A DNA stretch of 5,900 nucleotides from Oscillospiraceae bacterium. GTDB taxonomy: Bacteria; Bacillota; Clostridia; Oscillospirales; Oscillospiraceae. Position 1 is the first letter of the stretch. Each line of letters begins with the position of its first letter. Position numbers and translations under genes: made by a program. Positions 1-5,277 of this stretch are shown here, in pieces. Under the pieces are notes generated by a model, which saw only the letters and a list, made by a program, of their open reading frames with translations, was not told the origin of the DNA and did not search any database. Location: the NCBI GenBank assembly GCA_017378975.1, contig JAFNXT010000095.1:1-5900 (forward strand), given 5' to 3'.

Positions 1-1470
1 CCTCTGCGCTACCGCCGGAAGTTCACCCTGCCGGAGGGCTTCCACAAAGGCCGGGTCCTCCTGCACATCGGTGCCGCCGACCAGCATCTGGTCTGCCGGG
101 TCAACGACCGTCTGGTGGGCAAGCATTCCGGCGGCTACGAAGCCATGACCTTCGACATCACCGAGGTTCTGGCCGACGAGAACGAGCTCCTCCTCATCTG
201 TCGGGACGATCTTCGGGACCAGTCCCAGCCCTACGGCAAACAGACCCTCCGCCGGGGCGGTATGTGGTATACCCCCGTCTCCGGCATCTGGCAAAGCGTC
301 TGGCTGGAGAGCGTGCCGGACCACTATATCCGTGATCTGCGGATCGACTGCCACGGCACCTCTGTCACCGTCTCCATCGACCCGCCCATGGATGGCACCG
401 TCAACGTGCTGGCCCTCGGAGAATATCCGCTGGTAGACGGCAAGGTGACCATCGCCCCCGACCACCCCCACCTGTGGAGCCCCGAAGACCCTTTCCTTTA
501 CGACTTCACCGTCAGCGCAGGCAACGATCTGGTAGACTCCTATTTTGCTCTGCGGACCCTGTCCGTGGAGACCGTAGGTGGTTACCAGCGCCTGTGCCTC
601 AACGGCAAGCCCTATTTCTTCCACGGCCTTCTGGATCAGGGCTATTGGCCCGACGGCCTGTTCACCCCTGCCGCCCCCGAATGCTACGCCGACGATATCC
701 TTGCCATGAAGAAGCTTGGCTTCAACACCCTGCGCAAGCACATCAAGGTGGAGCCGGAGGAGTTCTACTACCAGTGCGACCGTCTTGGCATGGTGGTCTT
801 CCAGGACATGGTCAATAACGGCGACTATGGCTTCCTCCGGGATACCGCTCTGCCCACTGCCGGTGTCCAGACCCTCTGTGACAAGAACCTCCACCGGGAC
901 CCCAAGACCCGTCACGAGTTCCTGCGCCATATGGAGTCCACGGTAGCCCAGCTTCGGAACCACCCCAGTATCCTGTACTGGACGATCTTCAATGAGGGCT
1001 GGGGCCAGTTCGACAGCGACAACGTTTATCGCCACCTGAAGGCGCTGGATGGAAGCCGCTGGATCGACAGCACCTCCGGCTGGTTCCGCCGGAAGGAGAG
1101 CGATGTGGACAGCCGTCACGTTTACTTCAAGCCCATCCGCCTGAAAGCCGGAAACAAGCCCCTGGTCCTGTCGGAATTCGGCGGCTACAGCTTCAAGCCT
1201 CAGGGCCACGTGTTCAACACCGAGAAGACCTACGCCTATGGTAAATACGCCGATCTGGAAGCCTTCCGGCAAGCTCTGGAACAGCTCTACCGTGAGCAGG
1301 TGATCCCTGCCGCCAAACGTGGTCTGTGCGCCGCGATCTACACGCAGGTCTCCGATGTGGAAGACGAGACCAACGGTCTGCTCAGCTACGACCGAAAGGT
1401 AGAGAAACTCTCCCCCACCCAAATGCTCCCCATCGCCCAAGCCCTCCAGTCCGCATTGGATAACGAATGA
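1..1470 (+). CDS. Glycoside hydrolase family 2 protein, beta-galactosidase/beta-glucuronidase-like (5' partial)
   Basis: The frame is open from the first base to a TGA at 1468-1470, giving 489 visible residues; the start lies upstream. A GTG at 115 falls inside the N-terminal domain and is not the true start. Numbering codons from base 1, a jelly-roll sugar-binding domain covers about 1-105 (VNDRLVGKHSGGYEAMTFDIT, then GIWQSVWLE at 95-103). An Ig-like domain spans about 108-190, and a TIM barrel runs to the end. The acid/base is probably E332 in FNEGWGQ and the nucleophile E392 in LSEFGGY, the usual GH2 pair; LDQGYWPDG and FNTLRKHIKVEP are further family signatures. Such enzymes retain stereochemistry while cleaving beta-linked galactose, glucuronate or mannose. 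The visible part has no membrane anchor. The protein ends just after the barrel (TQVSDVEDETNGLLSYDRK), so it is a short GH2 lacking perhaps 60-100 N-terminal residues. The family call is secure; the substrate cannot be read from sequence. Confidence 0.93.
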   Translation, partial: PLRYRRKFTLPEGFHKGRVLLHIGAADQHLVCRVNDRLVGKHSGGYEAMTFDITEVLADENELLLICRDDLRDQSQPYGKQTLRRGGMWYTPVSGIWQSVWLESVPDHYIRDLRIDCHGTSVTVSIDPPMDGTVNVLALGEYPLVDGKVTIAPDHPHLWSPEDPFLYDFTVSAGNDLVDSYFALRTLSVETVGGYQRLCLNGKPYFFHGLLDQGYWPDGLFTPAAPECYADDILAMKKLGFNTLRKHIKVEPEEFYYQCDRLGMVVFQDMVNNGDYGFLRDTALPTAGVQTLCDKNLHRDPKTRHEFLRHMESTVAQLRNHPSILYWTIFNEGWGQFDSDNVYRHLKALDGSRWIDSTSGWFRRKESDVDSRHVYFKPIRLKAGNKPLVLSEFGGYSFKPQGHVFNTEKTYAYGKYADLEAFRQALEQLYREQVIPAAKRGLCAAIYTQVSDVEDETNGLLSYDRKVEKLSPTQMLPIAQALQSALDNE

Positions 1471-1521
1471 TAAAAAAAGATCGCATGGCGCCCTTGGATG
1501 CCATGCGATCTTTTATCATTC
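1465..1521. terminator. Bidirectional intrinsic terminator between convergent genes
   Basis: The arms 1479-1489 (GATCGCATGGC) and 1500-1510 pair perfectly around a 10-nt loop. Pairing then continues through the A-run/T-run (1472-1478 with 1511-1514, leaving three unpaired A) and through GAATGAT (1465-1471) with ATCATTC (1515-1521). On the plus strand the GC-rich stem is followed by TTTT; on the minus strand it is followed by seven T. The element therefore can stop both the GH2 transcript and the lipid operon transcript. The outer stem includes both stop codons. Confidence 0.9.
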
Positions 1522-2229
1522 CAAACAAGAGCGGACTTTCTGCCCGATCCGGTCACGGACCAGCGCCGCCAGCTCCTTGGTGTTCATGTCCTTGTACTCT
1601 TCATAATGGATCGGCTCCAGATAGTGGATCTGCACCGTGACGGGCTTACTGCCCTTCTGGTCCAGCACCTTGTAGCAATCCACCAAAGCCACAGGGACCA
1701 CCGGACACTTGGTCTTCACCGCGCAACGGAAGCTTCCGTTGTGGAACTCCAGAAGGTCATTGGAGCTCTTGCTCCGGGTGCCTTCCGGGAAGATCAGGTA
1801 GTTCCTCCCCTTGTCCACCTCTTCGATCACGCTCCGGATCACAGTCAGGGACTGCCGCACATCCTCCCGGTCCATGGGGAAGGACTTGGTGCAGGCGATG
1901 ACCTGTTTCAAAAAAGGTACATCCTTCAGTTCCTTCTTCAATACCGCGCCCAGAGGGATATCACAGGTGGCACCGATCGCCAAAATATCGAACATCCCCT
2001 GATGATTGGAATACATCAGGAACCCACCTTCCGAGGGCAGGTCCTCCGTGCCCGTGACCTTCAGATCGATGTTACCACCGGCCACGGCCCTTTTCAGGAT
2101 GTATTGGATATGCTGCCACTTCTCCAGCTCCGGATACCGGTCCGGATGCTTCGCGTATTTGCAAAGCCGGATCCAGGCGCCGGGGACGATATGCAGGTTT
2201 TTCAGTACCATGGTCACGATACGGTTCAT
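1516..2229 (-). CDS. plsC: 1-acyl-sn-glycerol-3-phosphate acyltransferase (PlsC family)
   Basis: This 237-residue protein carries the PlsC/LPLAT motifs in order. Motif I is NHQGMFD, with the catalytic HX4D pair H76 and D81. The motif II region is FPMDRED around R121. Motif III is FPEGTRS at 147-153, which binds the glycerol phosphate. Motif IV is CPVVPVAL around P179. Family members transfer an acyl group to position 2 of lysophosphatidic acid to make phosphatidic acid at the inner face of the cytoplasmic membrane. The length matches typical bacterial PlsC. The N-terminus (about 1-20) is amphipathic to hydrophobic and may act as a membrane anchor. The ATG overlaps the TGA of the upstream glycosyltransferase (ATGA at 2226-2229), with GGAGG seven bases before it inside the upstream gene, so translational coupling is likely. 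It is the last gene of the operon and runs into the shared terminator. Substrate preference is assumed from the family; a genome can carry more than one such enzyme. Confidence 0.9.
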   Translation of the reverse strand: MNRIVTMVLKNLHIVPGAWIRLCKYAKHPDRYPELEKWQHIQYILKRAVAGGNIDLKVTGTEDLPSEGGFLMYSNHQGMFDILAIGATCDIPLGAVLKKELKDVPFLKQVIACTKSFPMDREDVRQSLTVIRSVIEEVDKGRNYLIFPEGTRSKSSNDLLEFHNGSFRCAVKTKCPVVPVALVDCYKVLDQKGSKPVTVQIHYLEPIHYEEYKDMNTKELAALVRDRIGQKVRSCLE

Positions 2230-3395
2230 GACATCTCCTCCATCCCACCCTGAAGGACCAGCTCGTAGACAGCTTCCACGGATTCCCCGAAGGCTTCCTT
2301 ACCAAATCGGGAAGCCACCTGCGCCGAACGCTCCGCCGCCTGAGGGAGCCACGCCGGATCGGCAAAGATCCTGTCCAGCCCTTGCCGGAACTGATCCTGG
2401 TCCTCGAAATCATACCCGTTCTCCCCGGGGATCATCACATCCTCCAGACAGGGGTCCTTCCTGCAAAGCAACGGCAGACCGTTCGCGGCGGCCTCCACAT
2501 AGGTCAGACCCTGGGTCTCACTGGTGGAAGCGCTGACGAACACATCGCCCAATTGATAATATTCCTGCACCTGCTCCGGCGGCACCATACCGGTAAAGAC
2601 CACCCGGTCCCCGACCCCCAGCGACTGTGCCAGCTTCCGAAGCTGTGTCCCTGCGGGACCACCGCCCACGATCAGAAAACGGATATCCTCCGATGGGTCC
2701 ACCGTAGCGGCAAAATAACGCAGAAGATCATCCAGCTTCTTTTCCGTGCCCAGTCGCCCAACGCTGACCAACACTCTGGTCCGGGGACCGATCCCCAGAG
2801 CACGGCGCTTCTGTTCTCTCTGTTCCGCGGTCAGGCGGATGCGGTGCTGTTCCATCCCGATGCCGCTCGGCACCACCCGGACCGGCACCTCCAGTCCGTA
2901 CCCCCGAAGAGTCCGCTCCACCTTCCGGGTAGGAGCGATCACAGCCTTCACTTCCTTCAGCCGGATCCGGGACAGGGTACCCACCGCCTTCTCACCGACC
3001 CCCTTGAACGGCAATACATATCCAACATACTGCTCATACAACGTATGGTAAGTATGGACGATCGGGGCGCCCGTTTCCTTTGCGATATGATGGGCGAACT
3101 GGAAGCTGAAAAACTCACACTGGCTGTGGATCACATCAGGCTTCCATTGGATGAGCTGACTGATCAGCCGGTGATGATAGGCCGCCGCCATCCGGACATC
3201 GGGATAGATCGCCCCGATGGAAACAGAGCGGATGTAATACACACTGCCGATCCGGTAGCTGTGGATGCCATCCGCCAGAGTCAATATCTTCACTTCATGG
3301 CCTCTGGCCAATAACGCATTGGTCAGATTCTGTACGGATGTCACCACACCGTTGGTCTGGGTAGTGTACAGATCTGTCGTGATCAGAATTTTCAT
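2226..3395 (-). CDS. GT4 glycosyltransferase, probable diacylglycerol glucosyltransferase
   Basis: A 389-residue GT-B fold retaining glycosyltransferase of family GT4. The N-terminal Rossmann half begins MKILITTDLYTTQTNGVVTSV, with the acceptor-side loop NGVV at 15-18. HTYHTLYEQYVGY at about 114-126 is a stretch typical of Firmicutes diacylglycerol glucosyltransferases. The C-terminal half has SVGRLGTEKK (211-220, R214 and K219/K220 expected to contact the nucleotide-sugar phosphates) and the EX7E motif with E293 and E301 in SETQGLTYVEAAANGLP. By analogy with alpha-monoglucosyl-diacylglycerol synthases it would use a UDP-sugar, probably UDP-glucose, on diacylglycerol at the inner membrane face. 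No transmembrane helix is evident, as expected for a monotopic enzyme. The ATG at 3395 has GAGG ten bases upstream, within the last codons of the preceding gene (gap 5 bp), and the stop overlaps the PlsC start. The GT4 call is certain. The lipid acceptor is inferred from motif resemblance and neighbours; another lipid or polyprenyl acceptor is possible. Confidence 0.85.
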   Translation of the reverse strand: MKILITTDLYTTQTNGVVTSVQNLTNALLARGHEVKILTLADGIHSYRIGSVYYIRSVSIGAIYPDVRMAAAYHHRLISQLIQWKPDVIHSQCEFFSFQFAHHIAKETGAPIVHTYHTLYEQYVGYVLPFKGVGEKAVGTLSRIRLKEVKAVIAPTRKVERTLRGYGLEVPVRVVPSGIGMEQHRIRLTAEQREQKRRALGIGPRTRVLVSVGRLGTEKKLDDLLRYFAATVDPSEDIRFLIVGGGPAGTQLRKLAQSLGVGDRVVFTGMVPPEQVQEYYQLGDVFVSASTSETQGLTYVEAAANGLPLLCRKDPCLEDVMIPGENGYDFEDQDQFRQGLDRIFADPAWLPQAAERSAQVASRFGKEAFGESVEAVYELVLQGGMEEMS

Positions 3396-3400
3396 CGCTC

Positions 3401-3772
3401 TTAATCCTCAGGATCTGCCGGCTGCTCTGCCGGCGTCTTTCCGTCTTTCTTATCCTTTCGCGCTCTGAATGCCGCTTTGACCTTGGCGTATCCATCCTTG
3501 AGGATCGCAAGCGTCTTCCGGTCATCAGGAAACAACCACCGCAACAACGCGATGGCGATGGCAAAGGTCACCAGCTTCTCCGGCGATATGGGCAACCAAA
3601 GGAAGGTCAGATACGCCGTCGCCACACCGATCATCCAGCCACTGCCCAGCCATGTCCCGATCGCCAACATCAGATAGGACCAGCCGTTGGTGATGAGCCA
3701 CGCGATCCCCAGACACAGCAAAAGCCGTGGGTTCAGCAGGAATTGCAGGACCTTCTTCAGCTTCTCTTTCAC
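3401..3772 (-). CDS. Small multi-pass membrane protein of unknown function
   Basis: This 123-residue protein has no recognised domain. A short basic N-terminus (MKEKLKKVLQ) is followed by three probable membrane helices: about 17-39 (rich in Leu, Trp and Gly), 41-60 (GWMIGVATAYLTFLWLPIS) and 64-81 (KLVTFAIAIALLRWLF). The C-terminal tail of about 42 residues is highly charged and ends in a Lys-rich then Pro/Glu/Asp-rich stretch, likely soluble. By the positive-inside rule both ends would favour the cytoplasm, which fits poorly with three full helices, so one may be re-entrant. The start is GTG at 3772, with GGAGG four bases before it; no in-frame ATG lies before the first helix. The gap to the PAP2-like gene is 16 bp and to the glycosyltransferase 5 bp, so it is certainly cotranscribed with them. 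Small proteins of this look recur in Clostridia from memory, but I know no function. A scaffold or partner for the lipid enzymes is a guess from position. Confidence 0.8.
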   Translation of the reverse strand: MKEKLKKVLQFLLNPRLLLCLGIAWLITNGWSYLMLAIGTWLGSGWMIGVATAYLTFLWLPISPEKLVTFAIAIALLRWLFPDDRKTLAILKDGYAKVKAAFRARKDKKDGKTPAEQPADPED

Positions 3773-3788
3773 GTATCCTCCAATGATG

Positions 3789-4250
3789 TCAGAACATCAG
3801 CCAATACAGCAGGAACGCATTGGCGATACCCACCGTGATGCCGGCCAGCACCTGGATGGGTGTGTGGCCCACGAACTGCTTGAGCTTCACCTCCGGGAGC
3901 TTATCCTCGGTAAGCTCACTGAATGCCTTCACCATCTCAGTGATCAGGAACGCCTGCTTCTCGGTCTCCAGCCGGACACCGGTGGCATCGTGGCATACGA
4001 TCACCGCCAGGATGAAGCTGATGGCAAAATCCACGGAACCGAACCCCTGGACCAGACCGATCAAAAGCGCCATAGAAGTCACCGTAGCGGAATGACCGCT
4101 GGGCATACCGCCGTCGCCGAACAACCGGCTGATGTCGAACCGCTTATTGATGATGGCATAAAGGATCGTTTTGATCACCTGCGCAACGAACCACCCGGAC
4201 AACCCGGCCAGCAAAAAAGGGTTCGTGAACATTTCGACCACCTGCTCCAC
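3789..4250 (-). CDS. Divergent PAP2 family protein (DUF212, YuiD-like)
   Basis: A 153-residue membrane protein of the divergent PAP2 family, near the usual length. Helices are expected at about 13-34, 54-69, 72-92 and 135-152. Family signatures are GGMPSGHSA (P50, S51, G52, H53), the phosphatase-like motif containing the PSGH of classical PAP2 enzymes, then CHDATGVR (87-93) and VGHTPIQVLAG (127-137). The classical third motif (SR-x5-H-x3-D) carrying the nucleophilic His is not seen, so catalysis is uncertain. Classical relatives remove phosphate from phosphatidic acid or polyprenyl diphosphates; for this branch the substrate is not established. The start is GTG at 4250, supported by AGGAGG seven bases upstream. 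An internal ATG at residue 7 (4232) has only a weak AGGTGG before it but would give a protein starting MFTNPFLL, also plausible. It is the first gene of the four-gene operon, directly behind the promoter at 4283-4311. The family call is firm; the role is open. Confidence 0.9.
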   Translation of the reverse strand: MEQVVEMFTNPFLLAGLSGWFVAQVIKTILYAIINKRFDISRLFGDGGMPSGHSATVTSMALLIGLVQGFGSVDFAISFILAVIVCHDATGVRLETEKQAFLITEMVKAFSELTEDKLPEVKLKQFVGHTPIQVLAGITVGIANAFLLYWLMF

Positions 4251-4257
4251 GAGACCG

Positions 4258-4263
4258 CCTCCT
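4258..4263 (-). promoter_or_regulatory. Ribosome binding site deciding the GTG start of the PAP2-like gene
   Basis: The minus strand reads AGGAGG followed by seven bases and GTG at 4250-4248. This is a near-perfect Shine-Dalgarno at good spacing. It favours the GTG over the internal ATG 18 bases downstream. Confidence 0.8.
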
Positions 4264-4282
4264 CTTTCTCATTATCCGATAT

Positions 4283-4311
4283 ATCATATCTTATTTTGTC
4301 GGTTTTGTAAA
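4283..4311 (-). promoter_or_regulatory. Sigma-A-type promoter of the lipid operon
   Basis: On the minus strand TTTACA (4311-4306) and TATGAT (4288-4283) are separated by exactly 17 bases, each one mismatch from the TTGACA/TATAAT consensus. It sits in an AT-rich island within an otherwise GC-rich window, between the HAD stop and the PAP2-like start. Transcription would begin near 4276, giving a leader of about 25 nt that contains the AGGAGG site. It probably drives all four genes down to 1516, since the internal gaps are at most 16 bp and no other promoter was seen. A short dyad (GATAT-ATC-ATATC, 4278-4290) covers the -10. Confidence 0.8.
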
Positions 4312-4339
4312 GAAGGACTTCATCTCCTCCGATCCATCA

Positions 4340-5152
4340 TCAAAGACAGGCGTTCTTCTGAAGCCACCGGGCGACGCCATCCTCCCGGTTGGAGCCGATC
4401 ACCGCCGTGGCCGCCGCCTTCACTTCCTCGTCCGCGTTCGCGACGGCGTAGGCTTCGTCTGCCACCCGGAACAGATCCAGATCGTTCCGTCCGTCCCCAA
4501 ACACCACCAACCGGTCACAACCCAGACGTTCCTTCAGCTCCAGCGCCGCTCCGGCCTTTGTGGCATCCGGCGACATGAACTCCAGAAACATATCCCCGGA
4601 GTAGATCTCTTTATAAAGGATGCAACGGACCCGGTCCCGGTATGCCTCCATGGTCCGCTCCAACACCGAAACCTCGTCTACACAGGTGATATAATAGATC
4701 TCCCCCTCCAGCAGTTCCTCCGGCGTGCTCACTGGCCACGCTCTGGGATCTGCGGATCTGGTCCCGATGAACCGGGCCATCCCGTCGGACATCCGCTCCG
4801 GCATATAACGGAACCGCTCCACGCCGTCGTTCATGGAATAGACCAGCGGATACAGGCCCCGGTCCGTCAGCTCCCGGACGATGGACCTGCCTGCTTCCCC
4901 CAGATAATGACCGGAAAGGATCTTCCCCGTACCGGGATATCGCAAGAACGCCCCGTTATGTACGATCACCGGCAGGTCCAAAGTAAGCCCCTTCGTCACT
5001 TGCCCCGCCGTCACCACCGACCGCGCCGTGGCATAAGAGAACCGGACGCCCTCCGACACCAATGCCCGGACCGTATCCACGGTGAACTGCGATAAATTCT
5101 GCTCCGGCCGGAGCAACGTCCCATCCAGATCCGATAAAAACAGCGTAGCCAT
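4340..5152 (-). CDS. Cof-type HAD-IIB family hydrolase
   Basis: A 270-residue cytosolic phosphatase of the haloacid dehalogenase superfamily, of typical Cof length. Motif I is SDLDGTLL with nucleophile D8 and acid/base D10. Motif II is T42 in SYATARS (more often ATGR in the family). A C2-type cap occupies about 75-190. Motif III is K199 in DATKAGAALEL, and motif IV is GDGRNDLDLF with D220 and D224 for magnesium. Members dephosphorylate sugar phosphates, flavin mononucleotide, pyridoxal phosphate and similar small substrates; this one's substrate cannot be told. The ATG at 5152 is chosen because MATLFLSDLDGT places motif I at the N-terminus and GGAGG lies six bases upstream. The frame stays open to a GTG-like start at 5356, but that extension would contain the promoter and overlap the neighbour by 79 bases. 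It has its own promoter. No terminator is seen after it, so some transcripts may enter the lipid operon 89 bp downstream. Confidence 0.92.
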   Translation of the reverse strand: MATLFLSDLDGTLLRPEQNLSQFTVDTVRALVSEGVRFSYATARSVVTAGQVTKGLTLDLPVIVHNGAFLRYPGTGKILSGHYLGEAGRSIVRELTDRGLYPLVYSMNDGVERFRYMPERMSDGMARFIGTRSADPRAWPVSTPEELLEGEIYYITCVDEVSVLERTMEAYRDRVRCILYKEIYSGDMFLEFMSPDATKAGAALELKERLGCDRLVVFGDGRNDLDLFRVADEAYAVANADEEVKAAATAVIGSNREDGVARWLQKNACL

Positions 5153-5158
5153 AGGCTC

Positions 5159-5163
5159 CCTCC
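5159..5163 (-). promoter_or_regulatory. Ribosome binding site fixing the HAD hydrolase start
   Basis: The minus strand reads GGGAGGGAGCCT immediately before ATG at 5152, with GGAGG spaced six bases from the start. This supports the 270-residue protein over the longer open frame. Confidence 0.8.
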
Positions 5164-5176
5164 CATCTATGGGACC

Positions 5177-5185
5177 ATTATACCA
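5177..5185 (-). promoter_or_regulatory. Extended -10 promoter of the HAD hydrolase gene
   Basis: The minus strand carries TGGTATAAT, a perfect -10 hexamer with the TGn extension. No good -35 is present: the hexamer 17 bases upstream is TTCCGT, as is often tolerated with an extended -10. Transcription would start near 5170, about 18 nt before the ATG. A 14-bp dyad, TCCCAT-CT-ATGGGA (5161-5174), overlaps the expected start site. Confidence 0.7.
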
Positions 5186-5235
5186 CACCGCCACAGAATA
5201 CGGAACCCCCGGATCTGCCGTAGCCCAAAGATACG

Positions 5236-5271
5236 AAAACACGACAGCCCACTTCGCGCGAGCTGTCGTGT
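5236..5271 (-). terminator. Probable intrinsic terminator of the TMEM164/YwaF-like gene
   Basis: A perfect 10-bp stem (5239-5248 with 5262-5271, ACACGACAGC and its complement) encloses a 13-nt loop and lies 6 bases beyond the TAA of the membrane protein gene. On the minus strand it is followed by TTTT then CGTATCTTT, a short and interrupted T-tract, so termination may be partial. The loop holds the self-complementary octamer TCGCGCGA. Confidence 0.7.
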
Positions 5272-5277
5272 CATCCT

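Noticed and set aside
115..117. GTG at 115 as the start of the GH2 gene
   Set aside because: The frame is open upstream to base 1, and the upstream codons encode recognisable GH2 jelly-roll sequence (LRYRRKFTLPEGF), so the gene begins before the window.
1498..2253. Plus-strand open frame of 251 codons opposite the acyltransferase gene
   Set aside because: It lies wholly antisense to a gene with clear PlsC motifs, its translation shows no domain, and it starts inside the terminator hairpin. It is a shadow of GC-rich codon usage.
2382..3314. Plus-strand open frame of 310 codons opposite the glycosyltransferase
   Set aside because: It is antisense to the strongly supported GT4 gene. The His/Asp/Gln/Pro-rich translation is typical of reverse-frame shadows.
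3687..4310. Plus-strand open frame of 207 codons opposite the PAP2-like gene
   Set aside because: It covers the reverse strand of the PAP2-like gene and its promoter, with no domain in the translation.
4312..4321. GAAGGACTTC short dyad after the HAD gene as a terminator
   Set aside because: Only four-base arms with a two-base centre, which cannot form a stable hairpin.
4279..4327. Tiny minus-strand frame MKSFFTKPTK just after the HAD stop, preceded by GGAGGAG
   Set aside because: The Shine-Dalgarno is only about two bases from the ATG, and the frame overlaps the -35 of the operon promoter. Considered as a leader peptide, but there is no supporting attenuator structure.
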